Shown here one piece after another: positions 35,278 to 45,686 of a stretch of 64,000 nt of DNA. Source of the DNA: Archangiaceae bacterium (lineage in GTDB: Bacteria > Myxococcota > Myxococcia > Myxococcales > Myxococcaceae). Both the position numbers and the translations under genes were made by a program. Under the pieces are notes generated by a model. That model made no database searches. It worked only from the letters and a program-made list of their open reading frames with translations, and was not told the origin of the DNA. The stretch spans positions 1 through 64,000 of the forward strand of contig JADJNS010000014.1 of the NCBI GenBank assembly GCA_016714225.1, read 5' to 3'. How positions within the stretch are numbered: position 1 is the first letter of the stretch; each line of letters opens with the position of its first letter.

Positions 35278-36570
35278 TCACTCGCCGTCGCGGTCGGGGT
35301 CGATCTCTCCCGCGTTGCCCTCGAGCGGCAGAATCCACTTCGCCGCGCCGAGCTCGCGCTCCTGGGTCGAGAGGTCGACCTTCGGGTCGATCAGCGCCTG
35401 CCACGGCCGGCCGTTGAGCGTCGCCTGCGCGTCGGCGTGAACCGAGGTGGCCTGAAAGCGCCGGCGCAGCTCGTGCGCGAGCTGGCGAATCATCTCGGGG
35501 CGCGTGGTGAGCTTGCTCGCCTGCCGCGGGCTCACCAGGTCTTCGGGGTCGACCACCATCGTGCCCTCGGCGGTGGTGACCACGAAACGCGTCTGCCCGC
35601 GCTTCACCCGCAGCTTCATGTGCCACGAGAAGTTGTGGCCCTCTTCCGTCCAGTTCACCTGACCGGGGTAGAGCCAGTGCCGCAGCGGCAGCGCGACCTG
35701 CACCGCGAACCAGGCCACCACCCCCGCCACGATGAGCGGGCGGTACGGGGTGCGCTCGGCCGTGCCCGCCTGAGGCAGCAGCCGCAGGCGCTCGAGCAGC
35801 GGCGCGGTGGTCGCTGGCGGCCAGAACACCGGAGTGAGCGCCAGCATCACCCAGGGGAAGACGCCGATCTCGAACAGCCAGGCGTTGGTGAGGTGAAAGG
35901 TGCAGGCCGCCAGCGTGGCCACCACCCGGGTGCGGCGCCACAGCAGCGCCGGCACGATGAGCAGGTCGAACAGAAAGCCCGAGACGGCGAACGCGATGCG
36001 CCCGGTCTGCGTGGCGGCGAGCCCCGCGGTGACCTCGGTGTGGGAGAGAAAGAAGCGCGCCACCGCGCCCGAGAACCAGTCGGCGTCGAGCTTCGCCACC
36101 GCTCCGAAGAGGTAGACCAGCGCGAGCTGCCCCACGAGCAGCAGCACGGCCCAGCGCGGCACCTGGCGCTGCTTCGGGCTCGCCGGCACCACCGCGAACA
36201 GCCACGCCAGCAGGCAGAGCAGGTAGCCGTGGTTCAGGTAGTTGGTCTGGTCGCAGAAGAAGACCCACGACCACGCGAGCGCGAGGGTGACGGCCGCCGG
36301 CCGGTAGGCGATGCCGCTCGCCACGCCCAGCGCCGAGAGGCCCGCCACCGCGAACAGCGCGTACATGCCGCCGCCCGGCAGCGGGCGCACCCACTCGAGG
36401 CCCGGGTACGCGAAGAAGAACGTCGGCCTGACGAAGTACTCCGAGATCCACCCGTGCTCGAAGTAGCGAAAGACCTCGATCGCCATGCACGCCCCGAACA
36501 CCACGCGCGCGTAGACGAGCGGAGCCGCGTCGACGGGGTCGAACAGCGCGTTCAGCGCGCGGCGCGGCAT
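35278..36570 (-). CDS. HTTM/vitamin K-dependent gamma-carboxylase-like membrane protein
   Basis: 430 residues with about 7-8 hydrophobic helices over the first ~290 residues, then a soluble C-terminal domain. HTTM hallmarks: RVVFGACMAIEVFRYFEHGWISEYFVRPTFFFAYPGLEWV at the start and QTNYLNHGYLLCLLAWLFAVVP in the loop containing conserved Asn/His. Bacterial members are of unknown chemistry; carboxylation is only inferred. It lies 9 bp from the convergent gene upstream and 21 bp downstream of the alpha/beta hydrolase gene on the same strand. Confidence 0.82.
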   Translation of the reverse strand: MPRRALNALFDPVDAAPLVYARVVFGACMAIEVFRYFEHGWISEYFVRPTFFFAYPGLEWVRPLPGGGMYALFAVAGLSALGVASGIAYRPAAVTLALAWSWVFFCDQTNYLNHGYLLCLLAWLFAVVPASPKQRQVPRWAVLLLVGQLALVYLFGAVAKLDADWFSGAVARFFLSHTEVTAGLAATQTGRIAFAVSGFLFDLLIVPALLWRRTRVVATLAACTFHLTNAWLFEIGVFPWVMLALTPVFWPPATTAPLLERLRLLPQAGTAERTPYRPLIVAGVVAWFAVQVALPLRHWLYPGQVNWTEEGHNFSWHMKLRVKRGQTRFVVTTAEGTMVVDPEDLVSPRQASKLTTRPEMIRQLAHELRRRFQATSVHADAQATLNGRPWQALIDPKVDLSTQERELGAAKWILPLEGNAGEIDPDRDGE

Positions 36571-36591
36571 CAGGGCGTCAGACTACCGCGC

Positions 36592-37449
36592 TCACCCCGC
36601 CTGCAGGCGCGGCGCGAGCGCCTCTTCGAGCGGGCGCGCCATCAGCGGCCACAGCGTGCCCTCGAACTGGCGACGAAACGGGCCGAAGTGACCGATGGTC
36701 TTCACGCCGTGCTCCTTCGGCACCAGGTGCACCCGCGTCACCGGAGCGGCCCGGTAGATGGCGTAGAGCCGGTCGACCGAGCTCTTCGGCGCGTACTTGT
36801 CGTCGTCGATGCTGATGCCGGCGATGGGGCAGGTCAGCCGCGCGTACTGCTCCTTGATCCACTCGCCTTCGCTGAGCAGGTAGCCCTTCGACCGAATCCA
36901 CCGGGCCCAGTCGATGATCGGCCCCTTCGGCACCTCTTCGCCCATCAGCCCCTTGGGCAGCTTGCCGAACACCTGGCTCACCGAGGGGAGAATCACGCTC
37001 GCGAGCATCAGCATCCCCACGTCGTAGGGAAACGGCCAGTTGCGCCAGTCACCCGACTGCGAGGCCACCCCCACCACCGCGGTCAGCCTCGGCGCCGAGG
37101 GGCACAGGCCGAGCAGCTGCGTGCCGAGCGAGTGGCCGATGACGAACACCGGCTGCCCGCGCGCGAGCGACCACTGCAGCACGCCCTCCATGTCTTGCTC
37201 GGCCCAGTCGCGCAGCGAGATGCGCCCCAGCGGCCCCGGGCGCGAGGCGGCCACCCCGCGGTAGTCCCACGTCACCGCGGTGAAGCCCTGGGTCGCCAGC
37301 CAGCGGGCGAAGGGCTGGTAGTACTCCTGCTTCACCCCCATCGCCGAGTTGAGCACCACCGTGCCGCGGCTCGGGCCTGCCGGGGCGTACGCGGTGGCGG
37401 CCAGCCTGAAGCCGTCGACCGCGGGAATGAGGGTCTGCGCGTCTGGCAT
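36592..37449 (-). CDS. Alpha/beta hydrolase (serine aminopeptidase S33-like)
   Basis: 285 residues from ATG 37449. Oxyanion strand GTVVLNSAMGVKQEYYQPFARWLATQGF, WDYRGVAAS, nucleophile elbow GHSLGTQ (Ser), Asp likely in ISIDDDKYAP, and His in GHFGPFRR. No signal peptide, so cytoplasmic. The ribosome site GGAG lies inside a perfect palindrome immediately upstream, so a repressor there would block both transcription and translation start. Upstream of the HTTM gene with a 21-bp gap; probably an operon. Substrate unknown. Confidence 0.82.
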   Translation of the reverse strand: MPDAQTLIPAVDGFRLAATAYAPAGPSRGTVVLNSAMGVKQEYYQPFARWLATQGFTAVTWDYRGVAASRPGPLGRISLRDWAEQDMEGVLQWSLARGQPVFVIGHSLGTQLLGLCPSAPRLTAVVGVASQSGDWRNWPFPYDVGMLMLASVILPSVSQVFGKLPKGLMGEEVPKGPIIDWARWIRSKGYLLSEGEWIKEQYARLTCPIAGISIDDDKYAPKSSVDRLYAIYRAAPVTRVHLVPKEHGVKTIGHFGPFRRQFEGTLWPLMARPLEEALAPRLQAG

Positions 37450-37451
37450 CG

Positions 37452-37474
37452 ATATGTCTCCAGTGGAGACATAT
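37452..37474 (-). promoter_or_regulatory. Perfect 23-bp palindromic operator candidate
   Basis: Arms ATATGTCTCCA and TGGAGACATAT separated by one base; all 11 pairs match. It ends 2 nt before the hydrolase ATG and contains its ribosome site. AT-rich ends stand out in this GC-rich DNA. The size and symmetry suit a TetR- or MarR-type dimer. Confidence 0.7.
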
Positions 37475-37542
37475 TGCGGGCGACCGGGGTGTGAACGCAA
37501 GTCGGCCGCGCGCGCGTGACGCCGATCGGTGCGGTCGCGTGA

Positions 37543-38735
<1,193 letters not shown>

Positions 38736-38790
38736 CGGGCGCGAAAGTGTATCCGCTCGGGCGCGGCGACCCGCTACTCTCTGCAGGCCG

Positions 38791-39537
38791 ATGGCACGAA
38801 CCAAGTCGAACGCCGCCGAGCGCGGGCGCGCCGCCTGGCCGAAGCTCCCGCTCGATGAGGCCGGCTTCCTGCGCTGGCTGGGCCCCCGCGCGCACGACGA
38901 GGCGGTGCACGTCGAAGACCTGTGGCTGTGCCGCGCCTGCCTGCTGGGCGTGCCCGGCGCGCTGAAGGCCTTTGCGCGCGAGCGGCTCGAGCCCGCGCTC
39001 GCCGCGCTGCCCGAGTCAGACCGCGACGACGTCGGTCAGCGCATGCTCGAGCGCCTGCTGGCCGGCAAGAAGCCCAAGCTCTCCGAGTTCGAGGGCCGCG
39101 GCAGCCTGTCGCGCTGGCTGCGCATGGTGGCCCTGCGCGAGGCCCGCACCGAGCGCCTGCAGGCGAAGCGCGAGGCGCCGCTGATGGCCGAGCGGCTCTC
39201 GGGCGCGTTCCTGCCCACGCCCGACAGCCAGCTGGTGAAGGCGCGCGCGCAGGCGGCGCTCAAGAAGGCGTTGGTGGCGGCCCTGCTCGAGCTCGACGAA
39301 GGCGACCGCAAGCTGCTCGCCATGCACCACCTCGACCAGGTTCCCCACGGAGAAATCGGCAAGGCGGTGAACACCCCGCGCTCGACCGTCGCGTGGCGGC
39401 TGCAGCAGGCGCGGCAGCGGGTGCTCGAGTCGACCCGCAGCAGGCTGCGGCGCAGCGGCCTGAGCGAGCGCGAGGTCGAGTCGCTGTTCGACCTGGTGAA
39501 CAGCAGGGTCGACATCACCTTCTCGGCGTTGCGCTGA
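38791..39537 (+). CDS. ECF-type RNA polymerase sigma factor
   Basis: 248 residues. Region 2-like helices at ~55-135 (ALKAFARERLEPALAALPESDRDDVGQRMLERLLAG, GRGSLSRWLRMVALREARTER); region 4 HTH at ~170-225 (LLELDEGDRKLLAMHHLDQVPHGEIGKAVNTPRSTVAWRLQQARQRVL). The N-terminal ~30 residues are an extra basic extension. Divergent (55 bp) from a kinase with a zf-HC2 motif, suggesting the kinase acts as its anti-sigma/kinase regulator. An R2 MITE abuts its stop codon. Confidence 0.82.
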   Translation: MARTKSNAAERGRAAWPKLPLDEAGFLRWLGPRAHDEAVHVEDLWLCRACLLGVPGALKAFARERLEPALAALPESDRDDVGQRMLERLLAGKKPKLSEFEGRGSLSRWLRMVALREARTERLQAKREAPLMAERLSGAFLPTPDSQLVKARAQAALKKALVAALLELDEGDRKLLAMHHLDQVPHGEIGKAVNTPRSTVAWRLQQARQRVLESTRSRLRRSGLSEREVESLFDLVNSRVDITFSALR

Positions 39538-39610
39538 GCGGCTGACAGTATTTGCCCTCCCGTCGCCTTGAAGCGCCGATCCTTCCCGGCCGCGTGCAAC
39601 TGTCAGCCTC
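39538..39610. mobile_element. R2 miniature inverted-repeat element, short internally deleted copy
   Basis: 73 bp: left end GCGGCTGACAGT, right end ACTGTCAGCCTC, sharing GGCTGACAGTATTTGCCCTC and GAAGCGCCGATCC with the copy at 18281. Flanked by TGA (the sigma-factor stop) on the left and TGG on the right. Confidence 0.7.
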
Positions 39611-39673
39611 TGGCGCTACACGCCCGTAGCGGTTTTTTTGACGGGCCCCTTCGCCTCTCTACGATGCGCCGCC

Positions 39674-40198
39674 ATGAGCGCGGTGCGCGGTGCGATCGAC
39701 GAGCTTCTCTCTCGGCCCTCGGGCCTCACCACCAGAGAGGTGGCCGAGCTCGCCGGGGTGAGCCGGCAGGCGGCGCAGAAGCAGCTCAAGGCGCGCGTCG
39801 CCCAGGGAGAGCTGCGCGTCGAAGGCCGCGCCCGCGCGGCCCGCTATTACCTCAAGCCGAAGGGCCCCGACCTGTGGGCCAAGGTGCAGGCGCTGGCCGA
39901 CGCGCTCTCGGGGCTCACCCCGCCCGCGGCCTCGGCGCTGCAGCCCCAGGCCCGCCTGTCGCGCGCGCAGACGGTCGAGGTCGCCTCGGCCGGCTCGCAG
40001 TACCGGCTCTCGGCGCGGCTGCTGCTGCAAGACGTCGACTGCGACCTGCTCACCCTCGACTTCAACGGCGTCTACGAGCTGGGCGACGAGTTCGTGGAAG
40101 AGGTCTTCGAGAAGTGGGCGAAGGCGCACCCCGCCACGACACTTCTCACCGTCAATGTGGATCAGGCCCTGGCCGCAAAGCTGCCCTGCGCACCTTGA
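39674..40198 (+). CDS. HTH plus STAS-like (DUF4325) protein
   Basis: 174 residues. N-terminal winged-helix region (residues ~8-60: LLSRPSGLTTREVAELAGVSRQAAQKQLKARVAQGELRVEGRARAARYYL). The C-terminal ~80 residues are STAS-like (QYRLSARLLLQDVDCDLLTLDFNGVYELGDEFVEEVFEKWAKAHPATTLLTVNV), matching the DUF4325 arrangement of an Asp-rich strand and an amphipathic helix. Such fusions occur in small regulatory cassettes with unknown targets, sometimes next to kinases. It stands alone here, between a sigma-factor gene and a REC-GGDEF gene. Confidence 0.75.
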   Translation: MSAVRGAIDELLSRPSGLTTREVAELAGVSRQAAQKQLKARVAQGELRVEGRARAARYYLKPKGPDLWAKVQALADALSGLTPPAASALQPQARLSRAQTVEVASAGSQYRLSARLLLQDVDCDLLTLDFNGVYELGDEFVEEVFEKWAKAHPATTLLTVNVDQALAAKLPCAP

Positions 40199-40228
40199 GG
40201 TGACGGCCCGGCGCGCGGTTGTTACCGA

Positions 40229-41326
40229 TCAAGCCGCCTTCTGCCGCTTCATCGCGTAGAGCGCGGTGTCGGCAGCAGCCAGCAAGGCCTCGCCGGTGGT
40301 CACCGAAGCGGCGCACGACGAGATGCCGAAGCTGATGCGCACGCGCACCATCACACCCTTGGCCACCTCGATGGGGTTCTGCTGCAATTCGACCTCGGCG
40401 CGCTCGAGCATGCGGTGCGCTCCGTCGATGCTGGTGTTGGGCATCAGCACCGCGAACTCGTCGCCGCCCTGCCGCACCACCACGTCGGTCGAGCGCCGCA
40501 CCGCCGAGAGCGCCCGGGCCACCGCCACGATGGCCTTGTCTCCCGCGGCGTGACCCCAGCGGTCGTTGATCTGCTTGAGCCCGTCCTGGTCGACCAGGGC
40601 CAGGGCGATGGGAGAGCCGTGCTCGGCGCTGCGCTGCAGCGCTTCGCGCAGCGCCACGTTCAGCGCGCGGCGGTTGAGCAGCCCGGTGAGGTCGTCGGTG
40701 AGCTGCAGGTTGTGCTCGCGCTGCAGCTCCTGGCCGTGCAGCACCGCGCTCTGCAATCGGGCCACCAGCTCGGCCCGCTCGAGGGGGCGCACCAGGAAAT
40801 CGAAGACCCCGCGCTCGAGCGCCGGGTGGCGGTGCCGCGCGTCGTGCGGGTCGGCCACCACCAGCAGCGGCGGCGCCGGGCTCATGCTGCTCACCCGCAA
40901 GAGGTCGAGCAGCGCCAGCCCGTCGACCCCCGGCATGCGCAGGTCGGTCACCACCGCGTCGCAGGGCTCCTCGCGGGCCAGCTTCACCGCGTGGGTGGCG
41001 TGGTTGGTAGAGGCGAGCTCGAAGTCTTCGCCGAGCATCTGTTTGAGCGAGTCGAGGCTGCGCGACGAGTCGCCCACCAACAGCAGGCGAGGTTTGTCGT
41101 CGGGGTTGCGCACCAGCTCGATGGCCCGCGGCGCGGGCTGAATGCGGGCCAAGAGCCCATCGGAGAGCTGACGCATGTCGGTGGCGAGCGAGCGCAGCAG
41201 CCCGACCAGCTCGGGCCGCTCCATCAGCATGTCGAGGCCACCTCGCCCAAGGAGCTCGTGCGCATCGCGCACAGAGCCCCACAGGGCGACCAGGTGACGC
41301 TCGGCCGCGGTGGTTGGTGAGGTCAT
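40229..41326 (-). CDS. Response regulator with GGDEF diguanylate cyclase domain
   Basis: 365 residues. N-terminal helical ~70 residues, receiver domain with phospho-acceptor D128 (VVTDLRMPGVDG), then a GGDEF domain with intact GGDEF at 287-291 and the product-inhibition site RSTD (278-281) five residues upstream. It should make cyclic di-GMP under phosphorelay control and be feedback-inhibited. No histidine kinase gene is adjacent. ATG 41326 preferred over a TTG four codons upstream. Divergent from radA. Confidence 0.88.
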   Translation of the reverse strand: MTSPTTAAERHLVALWGSVRDAHELLGRGGLDMLMERPELVGLLRSLATDMRQLSDGLLARIQPAPRAIELVRNPDDKPRLLLVGDSSRSLDSLKQMLGEDFELASTNHATHAVKLAREEPCDAVVTDLRMPGVDGLALLDLLRVSSMSPAPPLLVVADPHDARHRHPALERGVFDFLVRPLERAELVARLQSAVLHGQELQREHNLQLTDDLTGLLNRRALNVALREALQRSAEHGSPIALALVDQDGLKQINDRWGHAAGDKAIVAVARALSAVRRSTDVVVRQGGDEFAVLMPNTSIDGAHRMLERAEVELQQNPIEVAKGVMVRVRISFGISSCAASVTTGEALLAAADTALYAMKRQKAA

Positions 41327-41408
41327 GACGGTGATCAACTGCAGACGGCCGGCCAGCGTTCCCGGTGAGTACGAACGGTGACGTCAGACGGGTGGGATAT
41401 GAGGAGCC

Positions 41409-42779
41409 ATGGCCAAGACCCGCTCGCATTTCACCTGCCAATCGTGCGGTCACCAGGCGCCCAAGTGGCTGGGCAAGTGCCCCGAGTGCGGCACCTGGGG
41501 GGCCCTGGTCGAAGAGGTCGAGCAGCCCGCGGCCGACGAGCAGCGCCCGGCCTGGGGGGCCGGCGGCACCTCCGAGAAGCCGGTCAAGCTGCGCGACGTG
41601 CGCGGCGACGCGGCGGTGCGAAAGCACACCGGCATTCTCGAGCTCGACCGGGTGCTGGGCGGCGGGGTGGTCGACGGCTCGCTGGTGCTTTTGGGCGGTG
41701 ACCCCGGCATCGGCAAATCGACGCTGCTGCTCGCCGCGCTCGACCGCCTGGGGCGCGAGGCCCAGGCGCTCTACGTCAGCGGCGAAGAGTCGCTGCAGCA
41801 GACCCGCATGCGCGCCGACCGGCTGGGGGTGAAGAGCGAGGGGGTGCACCTCTTCGCCGAGACCGACGCCAACAAGGTGCTGGCGGCGGCCGAGAAGCTC
41901 AAGCCGCAGGTGATGGTGGTCGACTCGATTCAGACCATGTTCCTTCCCGAGCTGGGCTCGGCGCCGGGCAGCATCAGCCAGGTGCGCGAGGTCGCCGGGC
42001 GGCTGATGGCCTTCGCCAAGAACAGCGGCATACCGACCTTCATCGTCGGCCACGTGACCAAGGAAGGCAGCATCGCCGGGCCGCGGGTGCTCGAGCACAT
42101 GGTCGACACGGTGCTGTACTTCGAGGGCGAGCGCGGCCACCCCTTTCGCATCTTGAGGGCCCACAAGAACCGCTTCGGCTCGACCAACGAGGTCGGGGTG
42201 TTCGAGATGAAGGGCTCGGGGCTCGCCGAGGTGCCCGACCCGTCGGCCCTCTTCCTCGCCGAGCGGCCGGCGGGCCAGGCCGGCAGCGTGGTGACCTCGA
42301 CCCTCAACGGCACCCGCCCGCTGCTGGTCGAGGTGCAGGCGCTGGCCGCGCCCACCGGCTACGGCACCGCCCGGCGCACCGCCATCGGCGTCGACGGCAA
42401 CCGGGTGGCGTTGCTGGCCGCGGTGCTCGAGCGCAAAGAGGGAGTGCAGCTGATGGGCTGCGACATCTTCGTCAACGTCGCGGGCGGCATGCAGCTGTCC
42501 GAGCCGGCCTCTGACCTCGCGGTCTGCGCGGCGCTGGTCTCGTCGCTGCGCAACAAGGCGGTCGACCCGCAGACCCTGATTCTCGGAGAGGTCGGCCTCG
42601 CCGGTGAGGTGCGCGCCGTCTCGCAGATAGAGCCGCGCCTCGCCGAGGCCGCCAAGATGGGCTTCAAGCGCGTGGTGATGCCACGCAGCAGCGCCACCCG
42701 GCTCGAGCCGGGCGCCTCGAAGCTCGAGGTGCTGGGCGTGGCCACGCTCGGCGACGGGCTGGCGCACGTCATCGGCTGA
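41409..42779 (+). CDS. radA: DNA repair protein RadA
   Basis: 456 residues. Zinc finger C10, C13, C24, C27 (FTCQSCGHQAPKWLGKCPEC); RecA-like ATPase with Walker A GGDPGIGKST and Walker B VMVVDSIQT; the RadA-specific KNRFGS motif; and a C-terminal Lon-protease-like domain (VNVAGGMQLSEPASDLAVCAALVSSLRNK). RadA is a branch-migration helicase-like protein that helps RecA recombination. Same strand as the following kinase gene, with a 41-bp gap. Confidence 0.96.
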   Translation: MAKTRSHFTCQSCGHQAPKWLGKCPECGTWGALVEEVEQPAADEQRPAWGAGGTSEKPVKLRDVRGDAAVRKHTGILELDRVLGGGVVDGSLVLLGGDPGIGKSTLLLAALDRLGREAQALYVSGEESLQQTRMRADRLGVKSEGVHLFAETDANKVLAAAEKLKPQVMVVDSIQTMFLPELGSAPGSISQVREVAGRLMAFAKNSGIPTFIVGHVTKEGSIAGPRVLEHMVDTVLYFEGERGHPFRILRAHKNRFGSTNEVGVFEMKGSGLAEVPDPSALFLAERPAGQAGSVVTSTLNGTRPLLVEVQALAAPTGYGTARRTAIGVDGNRVALLAAVLERKEGVQLMGCDIFVNVAGGMQLSEPASDLAVCAALVSSLRNKAVDPQTLILGEVGLAGEVRAVSQIEPRLAEAAKMGFKRVVMPRSSATRLEPGASKLEVLGVATLGDGLAHVIG

Positions 42780-42820
42780 AACGTTGGCGGCGGTAGCGCC
42801 GAAGCGGCAAAGTCACGCCC

Positions 42821-44311
42821 GTGAGTCTGACGTTCGCGTCGCTGGAAGATGAGGTGCGCTTTCTGCGCGGGCTGGTGAGCCTGCAGCGGCTCGCCGACGA
42901 GGTGCTCGAAGACTGCCTGGCGCAGAACATGGGCCTGGCCGCCGCGCTCGACGTCTACCTCACCCAGTGCGCGCGCATGATTCACGCCAAGGGCGGCTTC
43001 GTCGAGCTGCGCGGCACCGAGGAGCCGGTGCTCACCCGCCTGTGGGGCCAGGTGCCGGCCGACATCGACCGCTTCGCGCACTACGAGGGAGCGGTGGTGC
43101 TCGACGAGGCGCGCACCCTGTTCGTCAGCCAGCTCGAGCTGGCCCACGTGAAGCTGGGGGCCATCGGCTTCATTCTGCCCGGCCGCTTCGAGGGTGGCGG
43201 CAAGCACGTGATGGCGCTGGTCGACGCGATCGCCGAGATGCTCGACTCGGCGGTGCTCGGCTTTCTCGCGCTCAGCGACGGCAACACCCCGCTCGAGCGC
43301 CTCGACGAGCTGGGCGACAGCGACGACTTTCGCCCCCGCGCCCGGCTGGGCAGGTACGAGCTGGTGACTCCGCTCGGCACCGGCGGCATGGCCCAGGTGC
43401 TGATCGCCCGCACCACCGGGCCGCAGGGGGTCGGCCGGCTGGTGGCGCTCAAGCGCATGCTGCCGCACCTCACCGACAAGTCCGAGCTGGTCGACCAGTT
43501 CCTCGACGAGGCGAAGCTGGGGCTCAAGCTGCAGCACCCCAACCTGGTCACCACCTACGACTTCGGGCAGGCGGCCGGCGGCGGCTACTTCATCGCCATG
43601 GAGCTGGTGCGCGGGGTCGACTTCGACCAGCTCATCTACGAGAAGGGTGACGGGCCGCTCGAGCTGGGCATCGTCTCGGGCGTGCTGTGCCAGGCGCTCG
43701 AAGGGCTGCACGCCGCGCACGAGACCAAAGACGACGACGGCCACCCGCTCGGGCTGGTGCACCGCGACCTGAGCCCCCACAACGTGATGGTCGGCTTCGA
43801 CGGGCAGGTGAAGCTGCTCGACTTCGGCGTGGCGAAGATGAAGAACCAGCGCACCCTGACGCTGCCCGGCATCGTGAAGGGCAAGCCGCTCTACATGAGC
43901 CCCGAGCAGGCGGTCGCCGAGCGCGTCGACCGGCGCAGCGACCTGTTCGCGATGGGCCTCATCTTCTTCGAGGCGCTGATGGGAAGGCGCGCGTTCGACA
44001 CCGGCAACGACACGCGCACCATGGAGGCGATCGTGAACGATGCGCTCTCTCGGCCGCAGGAGATGAGCGCCACCTGCTGGGAGCTGTGCCGGGTGGCGCT
44101 GGCCAAGCGGCCCGAAGAGCGGTTTCGCACCGCGCTCGAGTTCGCCGAACGGCTGCGCGAGCTGATACCCCCCGCCAGCCCCGCCGACATCGGCCGCCTG
44201 GCGCGCGAGCGCTTCCCCAAGCGGGTCGAAGACCTCGCCCACTGGGAGCGCTTCGCCGCCGAGTCGAGCCGCCTGCGGCAGAAGGTCGGCCGCGAGCCCG
44301 CACCGCGCTGA
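42821..44311 (+). CDS. GAF-like sensor Ser/Thr protein kinase
   Basis: 496 residues, GTG start. Residues ~1-155 form a GAF-like sensory domain (LQRLADEVLEDCLAQNMGLAAALDVYLTQCARMIHAKGGFVEL ... ALVDAIAEMLDSAVLGFLALSDG). The kinase domain runs from ~178: GTGGMAQVLIA, K211, HRDLSPHN (HRD 314-316), DFG 334-336, SPEQ. The C-terminal ~60 residues are helical. No membrane segment, so a cytoplasmic sensor kinase; the ligand is unknown. Possibly co-transcribed with radA. Confidence 0.85.
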   Translation: MSLTFASLEDEVRFLRGLVSLQRLADEVLEDCLAQNMGLAAALDVYLTQCARMIHAKGGFVELRGTEEPVLTRLWGQVPADIDRFAHYEGAVVLDEARTLFVSQLELAHVKLGAIGFILPGRFEGGGKHVMALVDAIAEMLDSAVLGFLALSDGNTPLERLDELGDSDDFRPRARLGRYELVTPLGTGGMAQVLIARTTGPQGVGRLVALKRMLPHLTDKSELVDQFLDEAKLGLKLQHPNLVTTYDFGQAAGGGYFIAMELVRGVDFDQLIYEKGDGPLELGIVSGVLCQALEGLHAAHETKDDDGHPLGLVHRDLSPHNVMVGFDGQVKLLDFGVAKMKNQRTLTLPGIVKGKPLYMSPEQAVAERVDRRSDLFAMGLIFFEALMGRRAFDTGNDTRTMEAIVNDALSRPQEMSATCWELCRVALAKRPEERFRTALEFAERLRELIPPASPADIGRLARERFPKRVEDLAHWERFAAESSRLRQKVGREPAPR

Positions 44312-44406
44312 GGCAGCTCGCCGCGCTGCTTCCAATGCGAGTTCCGCGAAGGGGCGCCACAGAAGTGAGCGCCGCTGCGCACCGCCCGCGCGCCGACAAC
44401 TTGGGC

Positions 44407-45528
44407 ATGAACCGAACCCGTCTGGTGCTGGTCCTCTTCTTCACCGCGTGCAGTGAGCCCGAGCCGGCGTTCGACGCCGACCCCGAGGCCCAAGCCGCCC
44501 AGCCGCTCGCGGCCCGCTCGGGCTCCGACCGGGTGGTGCTCTGGCAGCAGAACATCGAGGCGATGAAGGCGGCGACGGTGAAGCCGTACCGGCTGACCCG
44601 CGCGATGCACGCGCTGCCGCTCGCGCCCGACATCGTGGTGCTCGCCGAGGCCTGGCAGAAGGTGCTGTGCGGCGACTACCTGAACCCCCAGTCGCACGGA
44701 AACCCCGACCTCTCGGCCTGGCGGGGCTCGCCGCGTGACGCCCGCGGGCTGGCGATGGGCTGCCGTCACGGCGCCGACGCCCTGCCCGGCTCGCTGCTGT
44801 ACCGGCTGGGAGCCTCGCTGTGGGGCGTGGGCCACGTCGCCCACCGGCGCCCGTTCTCTGACGAGCTCGGCTCGACGTCTCGCACCGGCACCGCGGTGGC
44901 GTGGGACTCGAGCCGCTTCACGCTCGAAGACGACTTCGTCTACGACGACGCCGACGTGCCGGGCTGCAGCAAGGCCCTCGACGATTACCAGCGGGTCGCG
45001 GTGCTGCTGCGCGACACCCGCCGCACCCCCTCGCGCGCCGACGACCGGCTGCTCGCCATCGCCTCGGTGCACTACGGCTCGGCCTGCCGCGGCGACAGCA
45101 ACCGCTGGGTGGCCGACCAGATGACCCGCCGCTGGGGCGCGCGCGGCCTCGACCTGCGCGTCATCGCGGGAGACTTCAACGCCCGGGTCGACGAGAGCTC
45201 GGACCTCTACGCCCAGCGCCGGCGCGAGCAGCATGAAGAGGGCTGGTACCGCTCGCTCACCGAGCAGCTCGGCTTTCTCGACGCGGCGCGGGTGCGGCAC
45301 GCGGGCAACATCTGCGCGCAGTGGACGTACCCGAACGTGCAGCACTGCGTGGGCGCCGCCTCGTGCGACGCGCGCTGCGAGGGCTTCGGCATCGGCGGTC
45401 AGCTCGACCGGTTGGACTTCACGTTCTTGAGCGGGGTGCGGGCGAGCCAGGTGCTGGCGAACCAGACCGACGAGGGCAGCGCCGCCTGCTCTGACCACAA
45501 GGGCAGCTACACCGTGGTCGGGTGGTGA
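44407..45528 (+). CDS. EEP-superfamily lipoprotein (sphingomyelinase/phosphodiesterase-like)
   Basis: 373 residues. MNRTRLVLVLFFTAC is a lipoprotein signal (lipobox FTAC). Catalytic blocks: VVLWQQNIEAM (Asn), IVVLAEAWQ (Glu), SVHYGS, VIAGDFNARVDE (Asp/Asn), ACSDHKGSY (His). Extra cysteines (CGDYLN, GCRHG, GCSK, CRGD, NICAQW, HCVG, SCDARC) suggest several disulfides in an exported enzyme. The second EEP protein of the window, but with a different architecture from that at 25.7 kb. Substrate unknown. Confidence 0.82.
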   Translation: MNRTRLVLVLFFTACSEPEPAFDADPEAQAAQPLAARSGSDRVVLWQQNIEAMKAATVKPYRLTRAMHALPLAPDIVVLAEAWQKVLCGDYLNPQSHGNPDLSAWRGSPRDARGLAMGCRHGADALPGSLLYRLGASLWGVGHVAHRRPFSDELGSTSRTGTAVAWDSSRFTLEDDFVYDDADVPGCSKALDDYQRVAVLLRDTRRTPSRADDRLLAIASVHYGSACRGDSNRWVADQMTRRWGARGLDLRVIAGDFNARVDESSDLYAQRRREQHEEGWYRSLTEQLGFLDAARVRHAGNICAQWTYPNVQHCVGAASCDARCEGFGIGGQLDRLDFTFLSGVRASQVLANQTDEGSAACSDHKGSYTVVGW

Positions 45529-45686
45529 GCAGCCGGGAGCTCAGAGCATTCGGAGCAGAGCGGCGCGCGCCGGGGGAGCCTCGGGGGCAAGCGGGTGCGG
45601 AATCTCGGACATGTCGGATTCCGGATTCAAGATTCCACTCACGTGTTCTCGCGGCCTTGCAGACGGAACTCGGAGCCCTACAAGTT

